The notes below the pieces were generated by a model. The model was not told where the DNA came from. It was given only the letters and a program-made list of their open reading frames with translations, and ran no database searches. DNA of 64,000 nucleotides, from NCBI GenBank assembly GCA_022496805.1, contig CM040085.1, positions 49,195,811 through 49,259,810 on the forward strand. Reading direction: 5' to 3'. Below, piece after piece: positions 35,081 to 45,330 of the stretch (within the stretch, counting starts at the first letter, position 1; every line of letters begins with the position of its first letter). The position numbers were made by a program, and so were the translations under genes. The stretch is from Pohlia nutans (taxonomy: Eukaryota > Streptophyta > Bryopsida > Bryales > Mniaceae).

Positions 35081-36331
35081 AGCAACCCATGGGGTTTGTC
35101 CAAGGTATTGTGTTTTGGTGTTCCATTGCTCTCCCTTCCTCCTCCTCCAACTCAACTCCTTGGGTCTACACGCACTTCAAGAATCCTCACATACTTCGAG
35201 GACTATTATGAGTACAGTCAAAGAATGTTCCAACATTTATTGTCCTTCGCATTGAATTCTTGTAGTGCTTTAGTACTAGGAGAGCGATCCGTCCTACCTC
35301 TTTCATGATGTCTCTTACCTCTCCATTGTTAGCTAACTCGCCCCCCCCACCCCCCCCCCACCTTGCCCTTCTCCCTTTCCTCCTTTGTTCATTCTCCCTC
35401 CCTCTTTTGGCCAATTTCATGACTTGACTTGTAATTATTTACCAATTGAATAAATAGGCAAAATATTCAAGCAATGGATTCCACTTCGAATTCCATATGT
35501 TATCGTGTATGTATGTGCGTAAGTGCATGCATGTATACATGATGGTGGAACATCGTGGAATGCATATTATCATACCTAGTAAGCTTGGAATAATATTATA
35601 TGCCCATTGGTGATATAAAACACATGTGCCATGCCATTTGGATGGGAAATGCTAGTATGTGAACAGTGAGCAGTGAGCAGTGAGCAAAGATTTTGGAAAA
35701 AAATTCAGGGTTTTGAATTTTGAAGCACCTCCTATTATCGCAGATTTGGGGTGTAATAAATGAATATTTGTAGTTAATGGTTTCAATAAAAGGACCTATA
35801 GCCGTGGTTTGAAGAGTCTGTTTGCGCATAGTTTAGGGAATTTAGTAGCTTCAAAACAATGAAAACATTCAAAGAATTTGAATAATTAATCCCATTCAAC
35901 AATAATGTATGGCATTCAGAACATTGATGCCTAAATCATTGATGCCTTAATTTGAGGGTGCACATTCAAATGTGTCAAAACATTTAAATCTCTTAAAACA
36001 TTCAAATGGGTTAGGGTCTTTACGGACACCGATCAAGTTATTGAATATCACCAAAGCATACAATGACATTTAAAACATTCAAATCATAGAAAGTGCCAAA
36101 GCAATCAAAGTCATTATAAACATTCAAAGGATTTGTAAATACAAAGCATTCAAGATCATTATAAACTTTTAAAAGAATTGTAAAGACAAAGCATTATAAA
36201 TTATCAAAAGAATTGTAAAGAATAAGCATTCAAGATCATTATAAACATTCACAGTTATGTAAAGGCAATGCATTCAAGTTCATTATAAACTTTCAAATGC
36301 TTTATAAATACAAAGCAATCAAGCCATACAA
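35081..36331. repeat. Noncoding stretch with degenerate ~45-bp tandem repeats
   Basis: From about 35850 to 36330 the words AAAGCATTCAAGATCATTAT, AAACTTTTAAAAGAATTG and variants recur every 36-46 bases. A C-run lies at 35341-35362, and CAGTGAGCAGTGAGCAGTGAGC at 35664-35685 recurs in part near 38350. No gene recognised between 35.08 and 36.33 kb. Confidence 0.6.
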
Positions 36332-36575
36332 TCAAATTGATTCTCCATCAGATTCAATAGCACTCACATCGAAATATGAGAGCACTCGTGGATCATATAG
36401 TCGATGTGGTGTGGAAGAGTTAGAGGAACTACCCGAGCTAGCATTGGCAAAGGCTGTTGCCAATGCTTCGGCGTATACTGGCAATCCTTGAGGAGAACTG
36501 TCAGGAGTGAGCAAAGTCTGGAACGCGCGTTTACGAATCAAATGGCGCCGTTTTATTGGAGACGGTCTTGTCAAA
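36332..36575 (-). CDS. Possible C-terminal exon of an unrecognised gene
   Basis: Minus strand: a good 3' splice site (CTTATTTGCAG) precedes an 80-codon frame that starts basic (RPSPIKRRHLIRKRAFQ), continues with LPVYAEALATAFANASSGSS and ends DGESI-TGA. Amino-acid composition looks like real protein. Upstream exons are missing: the copy of element A at 36673 begins only about 100 bases upstream, within what would be the intron. Function unknown. Confidence 0.35.
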
Positions 36576-36672
36576 CTGCAAATAAGAGGACATCACATAT
36601 TAGAAAACATCATGCACATGAAAATGTAACAACTTGTACTTGCAATTTGCATTACTTTACCAATGAAACTTA

Positions 36673-37218
36673 TGTTAACCGAATATTTGGTAGATATTCC
36701 CTTAGGCTAAGATTAGGCTAGTCTATACCCGGCAGGTATAGACCCGGCAGGCGATACCCAGTAGTACAGGCTGGCACAAGCTGGTCAACCCGATTGACCC
36801 GGTCGACCTGATTTGACACTGCTGTCAGATCAGCCTCCTATATGTACTTTCCCTCTCTTGGAGAGAGGTGTTGCTATACATTTTGCACATCTTTTGTACT
36901 GGGAGCCTCAGTTGTACTTCCTTCTTGTCTTAAACCTTCGTGTGTGCACAAGTATGCCAGACTACTATGGTAGAAGTGTTATTTCCTGCTCTTGTATTGA
37001 TCTTTGTGTTTGAATCGTGGTTAGTTGCAGTAGTCTGTGTGTTATGCAGGAGTCGACTTGCAGGCATACAAGTGTTATTCCTAGTCGATAGTGTATTCTT
37101 CTTCATTGAAACTCTCTTACTACTCCTCTCAATCTCCACTTACTAGTCTAAAGTCAGGTGTTATTGTGAGAAGTAGTCCCATTAGTTTAAGGTCGGTTCC
37201 TAGTAAACCCCCTTAACA
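36673..37218 (+). repeat. LTR of element C
   Basis: 546 bp, collinear with 7203-6639. The best in-window comparison for the age of this family. Confidence 0.87.
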
Positions 37219-37957
37219 TTTGACGACCATGCAAAGTTCAGCTCAGAAACCAGCCTTCCTGTAAGTCTAGTCAGTAGTCGGTCCTGTCGACTATTGCTAG
37301 GCGCTTTACGTCCCTGGGAAACAGCAGTAATCTGCTTCCTACACAAAAAATTTGCAGTTCTAAGCAAGCTACAGAGCACGGCTACATCGAAAAACGCCTC
37401 GGAGATCACTATGTGTGACAGTCGGCCAGTGTAGTGACCAGTCGATAATGCTTCTGACCAGGAATCTGTAAGAGCAGTCTGTGGAAGAGGTTTACGGTGC
37501 CAAAAGTGCAAACCGACTAAACCCACACAAAAGGCTAGCCAAGCAGATCTCAGAACCCGACCCCTACCAGCTAGATCCAGATTCAAATCTAGATCTGAAA
37601 AACTGCCACGTCACCACTATGACAGGACCGCGTACACGTGCCATCGGCTCACCTTTGCCACTAGAACTGACCACCGACCAGCTCACTAACCCCCGTTTTT
37701 ATAGAGAATGGAGAAATTTGCAATCAGAGATGAGTCCACCCGCAGTATTACGAGATGCTACCCAGGAAATGGACACCCGACCGACATACGACATGAGGCG
37801 GCAAGTTGTACCATCGACCTCTACTGACCCATCACTACAACACTACATGGAATTCACACAAGGAATGATGGATAACCTAGAAGGTGCCATCTTTCACGAG
37901 ACTTCCGTACCAATGGGACGAGGAATCGCGACTCTCTCGACCCGACCCCTGGCTATA
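36673..37957 (+). mobile_element. Truncated element A copy (element C): LTR, leader, start of gag
   Basis: An LTR (36673-37218, TGTTAACC to CTTAACA), primer site TGACGACCATGC and gag from ATG 37619 (MTGPRTRAIGSPLPLE) align with element A up to about gag residue 111 (STRPLA). The sequence then switches to piggyBac transposase DNA, so the element ends abruptly there. Confidence 0.85.
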
Positions 37958-38340
37958 ATTAAAGAGGCTGCGAACTTAGGCAATCCATAAGACCCTATTG
38001 AGGATGTTTTTGATGACATCTATGGCAACATGGAAGTACCACGGCCTCGCTTACTACAGTTGGTTGACCCTTGCGCAAAAAATCGGGGGCTTCTTGATGA
38101 CATTGTGACCGTGTCTCAAGCCATTTATAATTGTAAGAGGGTGGTGACAGTTGACAAATTGATAATCCCCTATAAAGGACGATACTATTGCATAAGCTAG
38201 TTCATGAGAGAGAAACCCATCAGGATTGGCATAAATTATTTTTGCGTTGCAAACCCGAAGTGTAGGTTTGTTTATAACTTAGAAGTATTTATGGGAATAA
38301 GAACAGGTGGAGGTCCGTGGGACGAGGATAGTATGCGCGC
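37958..38340 (+). pseudogene. piggyBac-type transposase fragment
   Basis: In one frame 37958-38340 reads LLDDIVTVSQAIYNCKRV, then TVDKLIIPYKGRYYCIS, stop, FMREKPIRIGINYFCVAN and VYNLEVFMGIRTGGG. The VDxxxIPxKGR motif with its catalytic Asp, followed by KP-x-x-x-GI and the Y-x-x-x-x-Y/FxG stretch, is characteristic of the piggyBac transposase (DDE_Tnp_1_7). It is interrupted by TAA 37988-37990 and TAG 38198-38200 and lacks both ends. It is a relic, but relevant to the TTAA-CCCT MITEs in this window. Confidence 0.7.
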
Positions 38341-38904
38341 GGGGAGCGGTGAGCAGTGAGCGGAGAAATGTGAGATTACGAGCAAGAATTTCAGGTCAAC
38401 CGTGGTCAACGATACTATATTTAGCAAATATTCGAATATTCGGTTATTTTAAGTAAATTTTGGACCTATGACCGTGGAATATTTGGTACCTATAACCGTG
38501 GAATTGGGTCGGTGGAAAATGTTCAAGGCACATGAAAGGCACACTTTGTGTCTAAAACCGTGGTAATTGGACCCAATTCCGCGGTTTTAGGGTTAAATGA
38601 AAATTTAATTTATTACACCCTTGTTATGGACCAATCAGTAGGTTTAGGCATAGATTTTCTACATCAATATTATTTGAACTGAGTAGCAAATTGATGATAT
38701 AGACCAGCAACGGTAAAGGGTACAAAATAGAAGAAATTCTAGAGTTTAGGGTAAAGAATAGAACATGATTTTGAAAACTGCAGTAGTGGCCCTTTTAGTC
38801 TCACTACAATTTCATTGATCTGAAGAGTGAACATGTCAAAAATGGAACTAGAAACATTGAAGTACCCTAAGATGTTGGATGAGTCAACAACCCACTCTCA
38901 AGAA
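38341..38904. other. Intergenic, no gene seen
   Basis: Begins with GGTGAGCAGTGAGCGGAG and contains GGACCTATGACCGTGG and CCTATAACCGTGG, which relate to 35660-35815 (GGACCTATAGCCGTGG). This points to two decayed copies of one repeat. Confidence 0.45.
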
Positions 38905-39197
38905 CATCACAAACTTGGCAAGTCATGTTTTTGCAATGTTTTACGTATGTTGAGATGAACAAGGGTGATTACGTTCGACATACGTTTTTCATATGTTTAT
39001 CGTATAAAAAACGTAAGAACGACATATTACAAACATGAAAAAACACATCATGATAAAATTTACATGTTTGTAATATGTTCTTTGTACATTTTTTTACGAT
39101 AAACATACGTAAAACATATGTCGAACGTAATCACCTCTGTTCATCTCAACAACATACGTAAAACATTGCAAAAACATGACTTCTTAAGTTTGTGATG
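38905..39197. repeat. Fold-back MITE with ~110-bp arms
   Basis: CATCACAAACTTGGCAAGTC at the left and GACTTCTTAAGTTTGTGATG at the right; the arms include TTTTGCAATGTTTTACGTAT and its complement, leaving only a short loop. It ends two bases from the stop codon of the SWIM ORF. Confidence 0.82.
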
Positions 39198-39199
39198 AA

Positions 39200-39610
39200 C
39201 TAGCTTAACTTCGTTGAAGCTAAGAGTGGGTGCATGTATGAAGAGGCATCTACATCAGCATCAAACCCACAAATGACCGTGAAGACAAAATACAAATGTT
39301 TGCAGTGAGCCCATTGACTGCGGCCTCCCTTTGCCTTAGTCAGCATCTCCTTGAAATAAGGGCAGGAGCAGTCTGGAAACCGGGAAATTGTGAGATGGTA
39401 CTGCTGAATTGTCGAAGGCGTGCCCGAATCCAACGTGACGATGCAACCTAGGGCAGGGACTGGAACCATGTCCACCTTCCTTATGCGACCTTTGTATGCT
39501 CCAGCACTGGCACAGTTGTTGGCTTGCTTGATGGATGGGCTCTTCTTGAACATCATATTCATTAAAATGAGAGAATGGGAACCTCTCAAAATAGTATTAT
39601 GAAATTTCAA
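39200..39610 (-). CDS. SWIM zinc-finger fragment, transposase-associated type
   Basis: A 136-codon frame has YHLTISRFPDCSCPYF followed by WAHCKHLYFVF, which fits the SWIM pattern CxCx(n)CxH. Such SWIM fingers sit in the C-terminal part of MULE-type transposases and related plant proteins. The frame has no convincing N-terminus and may be a last exon or a relic. It ends at TAG 39200. The next upstream sequence to the right is the SINE-like element, then the DUF7869 gene. Confidence 0.55.
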   Translation of the reverse strand: MKFHNTILRGSHSLILMNMMFKKSPSIKQANNCASAGAYKGRIRKVDMVPVPALGCIVTLDSGTPSTIQQYHLTISRFPDCSCPYFKEMLTKAKGGRSQWAHCKHLYFVFTVICGFDADVDASSYMHPLLASTKLS

Positions 39611-39764
39611 GTGGACGTATGGGAGTTAATGGTTAATATAAATAGTAAAAGAAACTCGAAGTTTTCATTAAATTGAGAGTTTTATATAGAAGAAGACAGT
39701 CTAACCGTCAAACTTTTGATTTTTGATTGCAAATCTCGTGTACAAGGTCTAAATTATTCGTGTA

Positions 39765-39980
39765 CCGGACACCAAGTCATGAGCTCAGTGGTTGGTTGTA
39801 AGGGGCTGTTTATCTCATGTAGGTGGTCCGGGTTCGATTCCCGCTGAACTCGTTTGAGCGGCTATGAGATATACATGACTTGGTGCTGCTAAGTGAGCTT
39901 TAGCAGGCAGGAAAGTTGTAACAACCAACCAGCCCCGTACCCTAAACTGTGACAAGTGCTTCACGCGCTAACAAAAAAAC
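39765..39980 (+). mobile_element. tRNA-derived SINE-like element
   Basis: An A-box-like GAGCTCAGTGGTTGG (39781) and a B box GGTTCGATTCC (39831-39841) are spaced as in a tRNA. The acceptor arm does not pair, so it is not a functional tRNA. The unit continues about 130 bases and ends with an A-rich tail (AACAAAAAAAC). CACCAAGTCATG (39770) and CATGACTTGGTG (39874) form a 12-bp stem around the tRNA-like part. Confidence 0.5.
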
Positions 39981-40390
39981 AATATATAGTGGTCCTAACC
40001 ACTACCAATTTTTTTATTAATTCAAAAGTACTATGCAATCAAACAGACACCACAAATAAATCATGTAAAGATGTACCAAAAAAAAATGCACATGTACAAT
40101 GAAACAATGAATATATTAACGTGATACGTAGAATGCACTTGCATATTTAAAACAAACCAAATACAATAGAATAGAAAAGCACCGTTCAAACAAATAACAT
40201 CAAACTATTACACGTAACTTCTATACTACTGAATTTTCCAACACACAAAACTAATTAGTCTACTCTCAGAGTAGATACATAAAATCCTTTGGAATTGGGC
40301 CAAAAGATTATCTACGCAAACAATGAAGACATATACATCACTATATAGATGTAGAAATACTCAAATATGTCACCAATACATGAAAGATGT

Positions 40391-43234
40391 TCAAGCCCTA
40401 GTATATGCAGCTATGCTATCGTTGATGACTTCGATTTGAGCCACTGGGATTTTCAACATACATTCCGTTGTGTCCTTCTTGATTCTTGACTTCCACGCTG
40501 TCATCAGAGAATCCGTATGCTCCCACACCGGAGGTTGAGTTTCATCAACCTTCCAACGCAATCCTCTGGAGGAATCCCATCCAGTGTAGCTCTCTTGAAC
40601 ATTTTGATCTCTAGATGTGGGCCGGAAATACTGAATGAGTACACAGTTAGGTTGATCCGAGTTCGTGTTTGGATCAGACAACGCTCTCGCAATCCATACA
40701 GGTCTCGAATCACCATCCGCAGGCCGAATAGCAACAAAATAGCCTTCAAAGACATTACGACCAACTCGGAAGGATTGCAATGGACGATCGCGCAACTCTC
40801 CAACGTACGCATCATCCTCCGCAAACTCCTCACGAAGCCCACCATCTTCAGCAAATTGATCCTCGACCCCCGCAGCAACGCGAGTGGATGGCCAAAATCC
40901 GTCTTTGAGTGCAATGGACGGTTCAATAGGCTCCTCCAATGCTGCCTTCACAGCTCGCCAGTAGAACACCAAATGTTCATAGTGTCTTCTATACTCTCCA
41001 GTTCTGTCTTCAGCGGACATTGTCTCCCAGTACTTGATAAATCCCGACAGGCCCTTCACAATGTCCTCCACACCTCTCATTGCACGGTGCATAACGGGAA
41101 CTGGTTCCCCACGAGGCCATAAACTACGACCTTCCGAATCCTCCCTCCACAATTTAATCCCAGTGCAATCCTTTGGCAGCCAATCGACATCAGTGCAAGA
41201 AATCTTGTACTTCATCACGGGGCAATCAGTGGAGTCTAGGAAGAACTTGAATTGTTGAGCCTTAGTGTGACCGACAAGAGCCTCATCTCCATCCCTGATA
41301 AAGCCTTCAATGAAACCTTTAAAATCAGGCACCTCCTCTACGAGATGGAGAATAGTAGGAACTGATTCCACATCCATGAAAGACTTCATGAGCAAAGGAA
41401 TTGTAGGGAAGTTATCTTTCTTCAACAACATGCTCCACCTTCCAAACAGTGCGTCGATGTCGTCGTGGGTGTGACCCACCAACATGAAATTAACATACAC
41501 CTCACGAAAGATTTTCTTGGCCACAAGAAGTGACCAAAAACAGAACACATATCTGTTCTTATTGTCACCAGTGGCATTGTCCATCTGCACATTCATGATG
41601 GGAGGAAGTGGAGTTGCTGGAACGACAGTTTCTGGAGCAGGCCGAAGAGATGACTTGCACATGTTAGCTCCTTGAAGGACAGCATCGAAGATAGGAGCGG
41701 ACTTTGACCCAACGAACAATTCCTTAGACGAGTATTTTGGAGGTAATTCGAGATCTCGCAAGAGCTTCGCGAAAGAACCCACCGTGTAGTTCGAATCGTG
41801 AGAGAAGTTATCTAGCCTGTAATGTGCGTAGCGGACATCCCCATGACCATGAGCGATCATACCCGTAACGAATACTGGCAACTTAATCAAACCATCAAGC
41901 TCCTTACTCTTGTGAGAGAAGACGGGAGAAGCGGTTTTTGCATGATCCATTTTGTCGTGCATGATGGTCAAACATTCGTGCGGGAAAGAACTTGATCTGT
42001 ACCGATTTGCGTAATATAACTCTCTATGTGCTCGAGCAGCATACAAATGCACCTCGAGCTTCTTCGCCCACAGTAGAGCCTGCTGCGACCCTGCAGTGGC
42101 GCCACGCCTAAGAGAGTGCAATCTATCACATTTGGAGCAACGGGCGAAATTATCTCCCGGTTTCTTTGCGTTGTACTGAGGTAAGCTATGCCTCCGAATC
42201 CTGCTCAAACTAGAGGGGGACACATTCTGCAAACCGAAAGACGCATTTGCGGCGTTGATTTCCGGGATGGCATTCTTCCATTTCCATATGGCCGGAAGAA
42301 TCATAGACACGACTTTCTCTCCGGTTTTTAGAGTGCGAGTTCGGTGTGGCATATGATTTGCAGAGCTCTCCAAGATGCACCTCAAAGTAGCAGTGGCCTG
42401 AGATGTATGTTTTCGAGGCTTAAGCAAACTCGTGTTCCCATGAGGCTGTGCTTGAAGACCGTCAGCAGCGAACCCTTGAAAGCGATGGAAAGTGGCTTCA
42501 GACACTCCAGCAATATGCCTCCATGCAGGCATGCAGACGTCAATACCCTCGACAGTGGCGACCCTCCTGCCCTGGGCGTCACGATGAATCTGCCTGTGAA
42601 CATCCAGCTTCATATGTAATCTGAACTGAAAGGAAGTATCACGATACATACGCTCTCGGAAAGCCCGAATCTTATCCCTAGGGAATGGCTGAACACAGTT
42701 CTTGGAACAACATACTTTGCTAGAAACAGCGTTGATAGACTCCTGAGTTAGCAGACCTTTGGCTTTGACGGAGGTCTCACGTGGCAAGTTCCTCACAGTG
42801 CTGGGATAACGTGTGCTACGCGACAATCCAGGCTGGGAAAGACTTGCTACACGGCAGTTGTAATTGTACCGCAGATCGTGGTCTCTGAGGCTAGCACCAT
42901 TACAGTAGACGTACTGAATCGGCCAAGCCCGGACAGAGTATCTCCAATCATCTAGCACATCAGTGGTGGAGAGGCTCTTCGAGATCTGAACGGCCACATG
43001 GGTGTCTCCGAGTGCACCATTGCAACCGAGTACGAGGTTGGAGCTCACACTATGACATAAGCCTTTAGCCACAGGGGATCCTCCATCGCTATATAGTGTT
43101 ACGAACTTGGTAACCCACAACCTCCGAGGAATACCTTCGCAGTTGGGAATGTCCTGCGAATCTACCGGACTGGCATCAACCTCTTCATCAGAAGAGAACA
43201 CATCAGTAACCATTGGAACGTTCTCCGCATCCAT
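40391..43234 (-). CDS. DUF7869 protein, possible DDE-type transposase
   Basis: A single open frame of about 947 codons from ATG 43234 (MDAENVPMV) to TGA 40391. The frame is open to 43258, but a 3' splice site (TTATGCAG) at 43243 suggests that the exon starts there. Features in order (numbered from 43258): acidic N-terminus; CCSKNCVQPF at 182-191; zinc-like CSKCDRL at 374; HDKMDHAK at 434; VQMDNATGDNKN at 557; GHTHDDIDALFGRW at 595. The last two motifs are hallmarks of DUF7869 proteins. The spaced Asp motifs suggest an RNase H-like DDE nuclease, but this is inference. It is intact and faces away from the ParB-like gene; palindromes lie just upstream of its start. Confidence 0.75.
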   Translation of the reverse strand: MDAENVPMVTDVFSSDEEVDASPVDSQDIPNCEGIPRRLWVTKFVTLYSDGGSPVAKGLCHSVSSNLVLGCNGALGDTHVAVQISKSLSTTDVLDDWRYSVRAWPIQYVYCNGASLRDHDLRYNYNCRVASLSQPGLSRSTRYPSTVRNLPRETSVKAKGLLTQESINAVSSKVCCSKNCVQPFPRDKIRAFRERMYRDTSFQFRLHMKLDVHRQIHRDAQGRRVATVEGIDVCMPAWRHIAGVSEATFHRFQGFAADGLQAQPHGNTSLLKPRKHTSQATATLRCILESSANHMPHRTRTLKTGEKVVSMILPAIWKWKNAIPEINAANASFGLQNVSPSSLSRIRRHSLPQYNAKKPGDNFARCSKCDRLHSLRRGATAGSQQALLWAKKLEVHLYAARAHRELYYANRYRSSSFPHECLTIMHDKMDHAKTASPVFSHKSKELDGLIKLPVFVTGMIAHGHGDVRYAHYRLDNFSHDSNYTVGSFAKLLRDLELPPKYSSKELFVGSKSAPIFDAVLQGANMCKSSLRPAPETVVPATPLPPIMNVQMDNATGDNKNRYVFCFWSLLVAKKIFREVYVNFMLVGHTHDDIDALFGRWSMLLKKDNFPTIPLLMKSFMDVESVPTILHLVEEVPDFKGFIEGFIRDGDEALVGHTKAQQFKFFLDSTDCPVMKYKISCTDVDWLPKDCTGIKLWREDSEGRSLWPRGEPVPVMHRAMRGVEDIVKGLSGFIKYWETMSAEDRTGEYRRHYEHLVFYWRAVKAALEEPIEPSIALKDGFWPSTRVAAGVEDQFAEDGGLREEFAEDDAYVGELRDRPLQSFRVGRNVFEGYFVAIRPADGDSRPVWIARALSDPNTNSDQPNCVLIQYFRPTSRDQNVQESYTGWDSSRGLRWKVDETQPPVWEHTDSLMTAWKSRIKKDTTECMLKIPVAQIEVINDSIAAYTRA

Positions 43235-43294
43235 TGAACCCCCTGCATAATGAAACACAACAAAGATATCATTGACCAGTTAACTGCACAAACA

Positions 43295-44108
43295 ATTCAA
43301 CTCGACTCGAGTTGATTACTCGGAAAGCTACCGCATTGAAACGCCATATGCGACAGGACAAACTACAATCTAACGTAGCACCTCAAGTGGAATTTCATAC
43401 TAGAAGAAAAACCCTTGCATCCAGTTACGACGGCAATCACCACGAATAAAACATTCAACTCGATTCGAGTTGATTTTTACACGACAGTGAGCTTAAGTAC
43501 AAATAAAGATGGGTTATTTCAGATCACTGCAAATGTGAAGCGTTCACTTCAGGAAGCAATCAAGTCGTCTCCAGTTAAACTGACAGCAGGGGTCCAGCGC
43601 ATTCAACTCGAGTCAAGTTGAATATTTCCAGGTCATTCAACTTTATTAGAGTTGAATCGATTCAGCTCATTCAACTCGACTCGAGTTGAATCGCTGAAGA
43701 ACATTCAACTCGAGTCGAGTTAAATGGGTCCAGCTCATTCAACTCGAGTCGAGTTGAATGTGTCCATTTCATTCAACTGGAGTCGATCTAAGCGGGATCT
43801 GACATTCAACTCGACTCGAGTTGAATGAGTCAGAACGTACTTAACTCAGCTCGAGTGAAATAGTTTCATACGCATTCAACTTGACTCGAGTTGAATTCCA
43901 GTGAGTTTACATTATTTGTATATTACACAGATCTCTAAAATTATGTGTGATTGTCGACGAACTCGGTTAATCAGGTACTATTACGCAGAATTCAACTCGA
44001 GTCGAGTTGAATCCAGTAGACGATTCTCCGTAGACAGTTGATAGCCGTCATCTTAGTTATCTGTACACAGTTCTCATATCATGCAATTCAACTCGAGTCG
44101 AGTTGAAT
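43295..44108. repeat. Cluster of 13 palindromes upstream of the DUF7869 gene
   Basis: Copies of TCAACTCGA-N-TCGAGTTGA (often extended to ATTC...GAAT) are centred at 43306, 43464, 43612, 43646, 43680, 43714, 43748, 43782, 43815, 43850, 43885, 44001 and 44097. The centre base varies. Two or three copies (43646, 43782, 43850) are degenerate. Confidence 0.93.
43601..43896. repeat. Regular array of nine palindromes, 34-bp period
   Basis: Centre-to-centre distances are 34, 34, 34, 34, 34, 33, 35 and 35 bases. Each 23-bp palindrome is separated by a 10-12-base spacer, and the spacers differ in sequence. The regularity contrasts with the scattered copies on either side. Confidence 0.92.
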
Positions 44109-45330
44109 TATAGTCAGCAGGATTAGACGATATTTGAATAACAGTCCCGGAATTTGCGGCGATAAAGTCGGGCACAGTGAATCCACTCGCATCCACTGCG
44201 ACATCGTACTGCAATAATCAAATCTACAATGCACGAAACATGTGTACACCAGCATACGTGATTCACACAAACCCTAACCTGATAGTTTATTGCCGCTCTA
44301 GAGTTGATCGACCGCAACACAAAAATATGCATCAAACAAAGAAACTGAAACCTTTGGCCAAAGAACCATACCGATATTTGGCGCAAAACCACCCGGAACG
44401 CTCTGTTGTACTTCCAACTCTCAATGTGGTGAGCACTACTACTGCGCAGTCCAAAACACCTTCAACAACAACTATGTAGTGCTAATAACCAGATACTGCA
44501 TTCTCGCAAAGCAAGAACTGCTTGCAAAGCGATGCAAGTGCAACGAAGTTCGAATGGCGCAAATGCGTAAGCGTGAGACTGAATGGAAAAAAGGTCGCCT
44601 CCCGTTCCGCAAATGCACTTATAGGCGAATTGGCGGGAGAATTTCAGCGGGAATGGAATCGACTAGTTCAAACGGTCGATTTCAAATTCGCTGTTCACAG
44701 CCGGTGACAAGGACTCCGGGTCCCTTTACAGTGAATGTGCCTTTTGGGGGGGCTAATATCTGACAAGGGCGGGCAACTTTAGCCTGCTGTTTTTACAACG
44801 TCGAGGTAGGTGATATTGATTGCCCATTTACTGCTGAAAAAGTCATGGAACGTGCTATTCGAAATTTTTAAACATACGACATATTTCTATGAAACGTACG
44901 CCTCATTATTTTTCTAAACATTTATTTACGACACGGTGTTCTATGTTCAGGTTTAACCCAGGACACCCAAAAAATCATTCGTCCATGAAAAAAAAAAAAT
45001 TCAATTCCGATTGATAGCTGGATGTTTTCCATCCAATTCTTTAGGTGAAGGGCCTTTGCTCTTTTAGGTTTAATTCAAACTATATATTCAAACTATTTTA
45101 TCAAACTAGTTTATTTTTAGCTAGACGTTGAAGTGTCCACTACATAATGAGTTTAATAATGAATTCACCTTCTAATGTACATCTTTAGAAGAGAAAATCG
45201 AATTTTTCTAATACTTATAGTAATAAATATAAATTTATTTTACAATGACTGAAAATTTAGCGCTATAAGTATTTTAATGCACACAATTCAATAATTGACT
45301 GAGCTATTTACGAGTTTAAAGGAAAACAAA
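44109..45330. other. Upstream region of the DUF7869 gene, no gene recognised
   Basis: Two unremarkable frames at 44177-44479 and 44479-44763. From 44.8 kb the sequence becomes very AT-rich. The promoter and any 5' exon of the DUF7869 gene should lie here. Confidence 0.4.

Noticed and set aside
34645..35255. Several 80-160-codon frames on both strands
   Set aside because: They result from the GC-rich 116-bp tandem repeat, which leaves all frames open; protein repeats differ between frames without a plausible domain.
39770..39855. Functional tRNA gene
   Set aside because: A and B boxes are present, but the acceptor stem does not pair and a longer A-tailed unit follows; a SINE-like element fits better.
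43601..43896. CRISPR-like array (repeat 23 bp, period 34 bp)
   Set aside because: Spacers are only 10-12 bases, the repeat is a full palindrome, no cas genes are near, and the context is a spliced eukaryotic genome.
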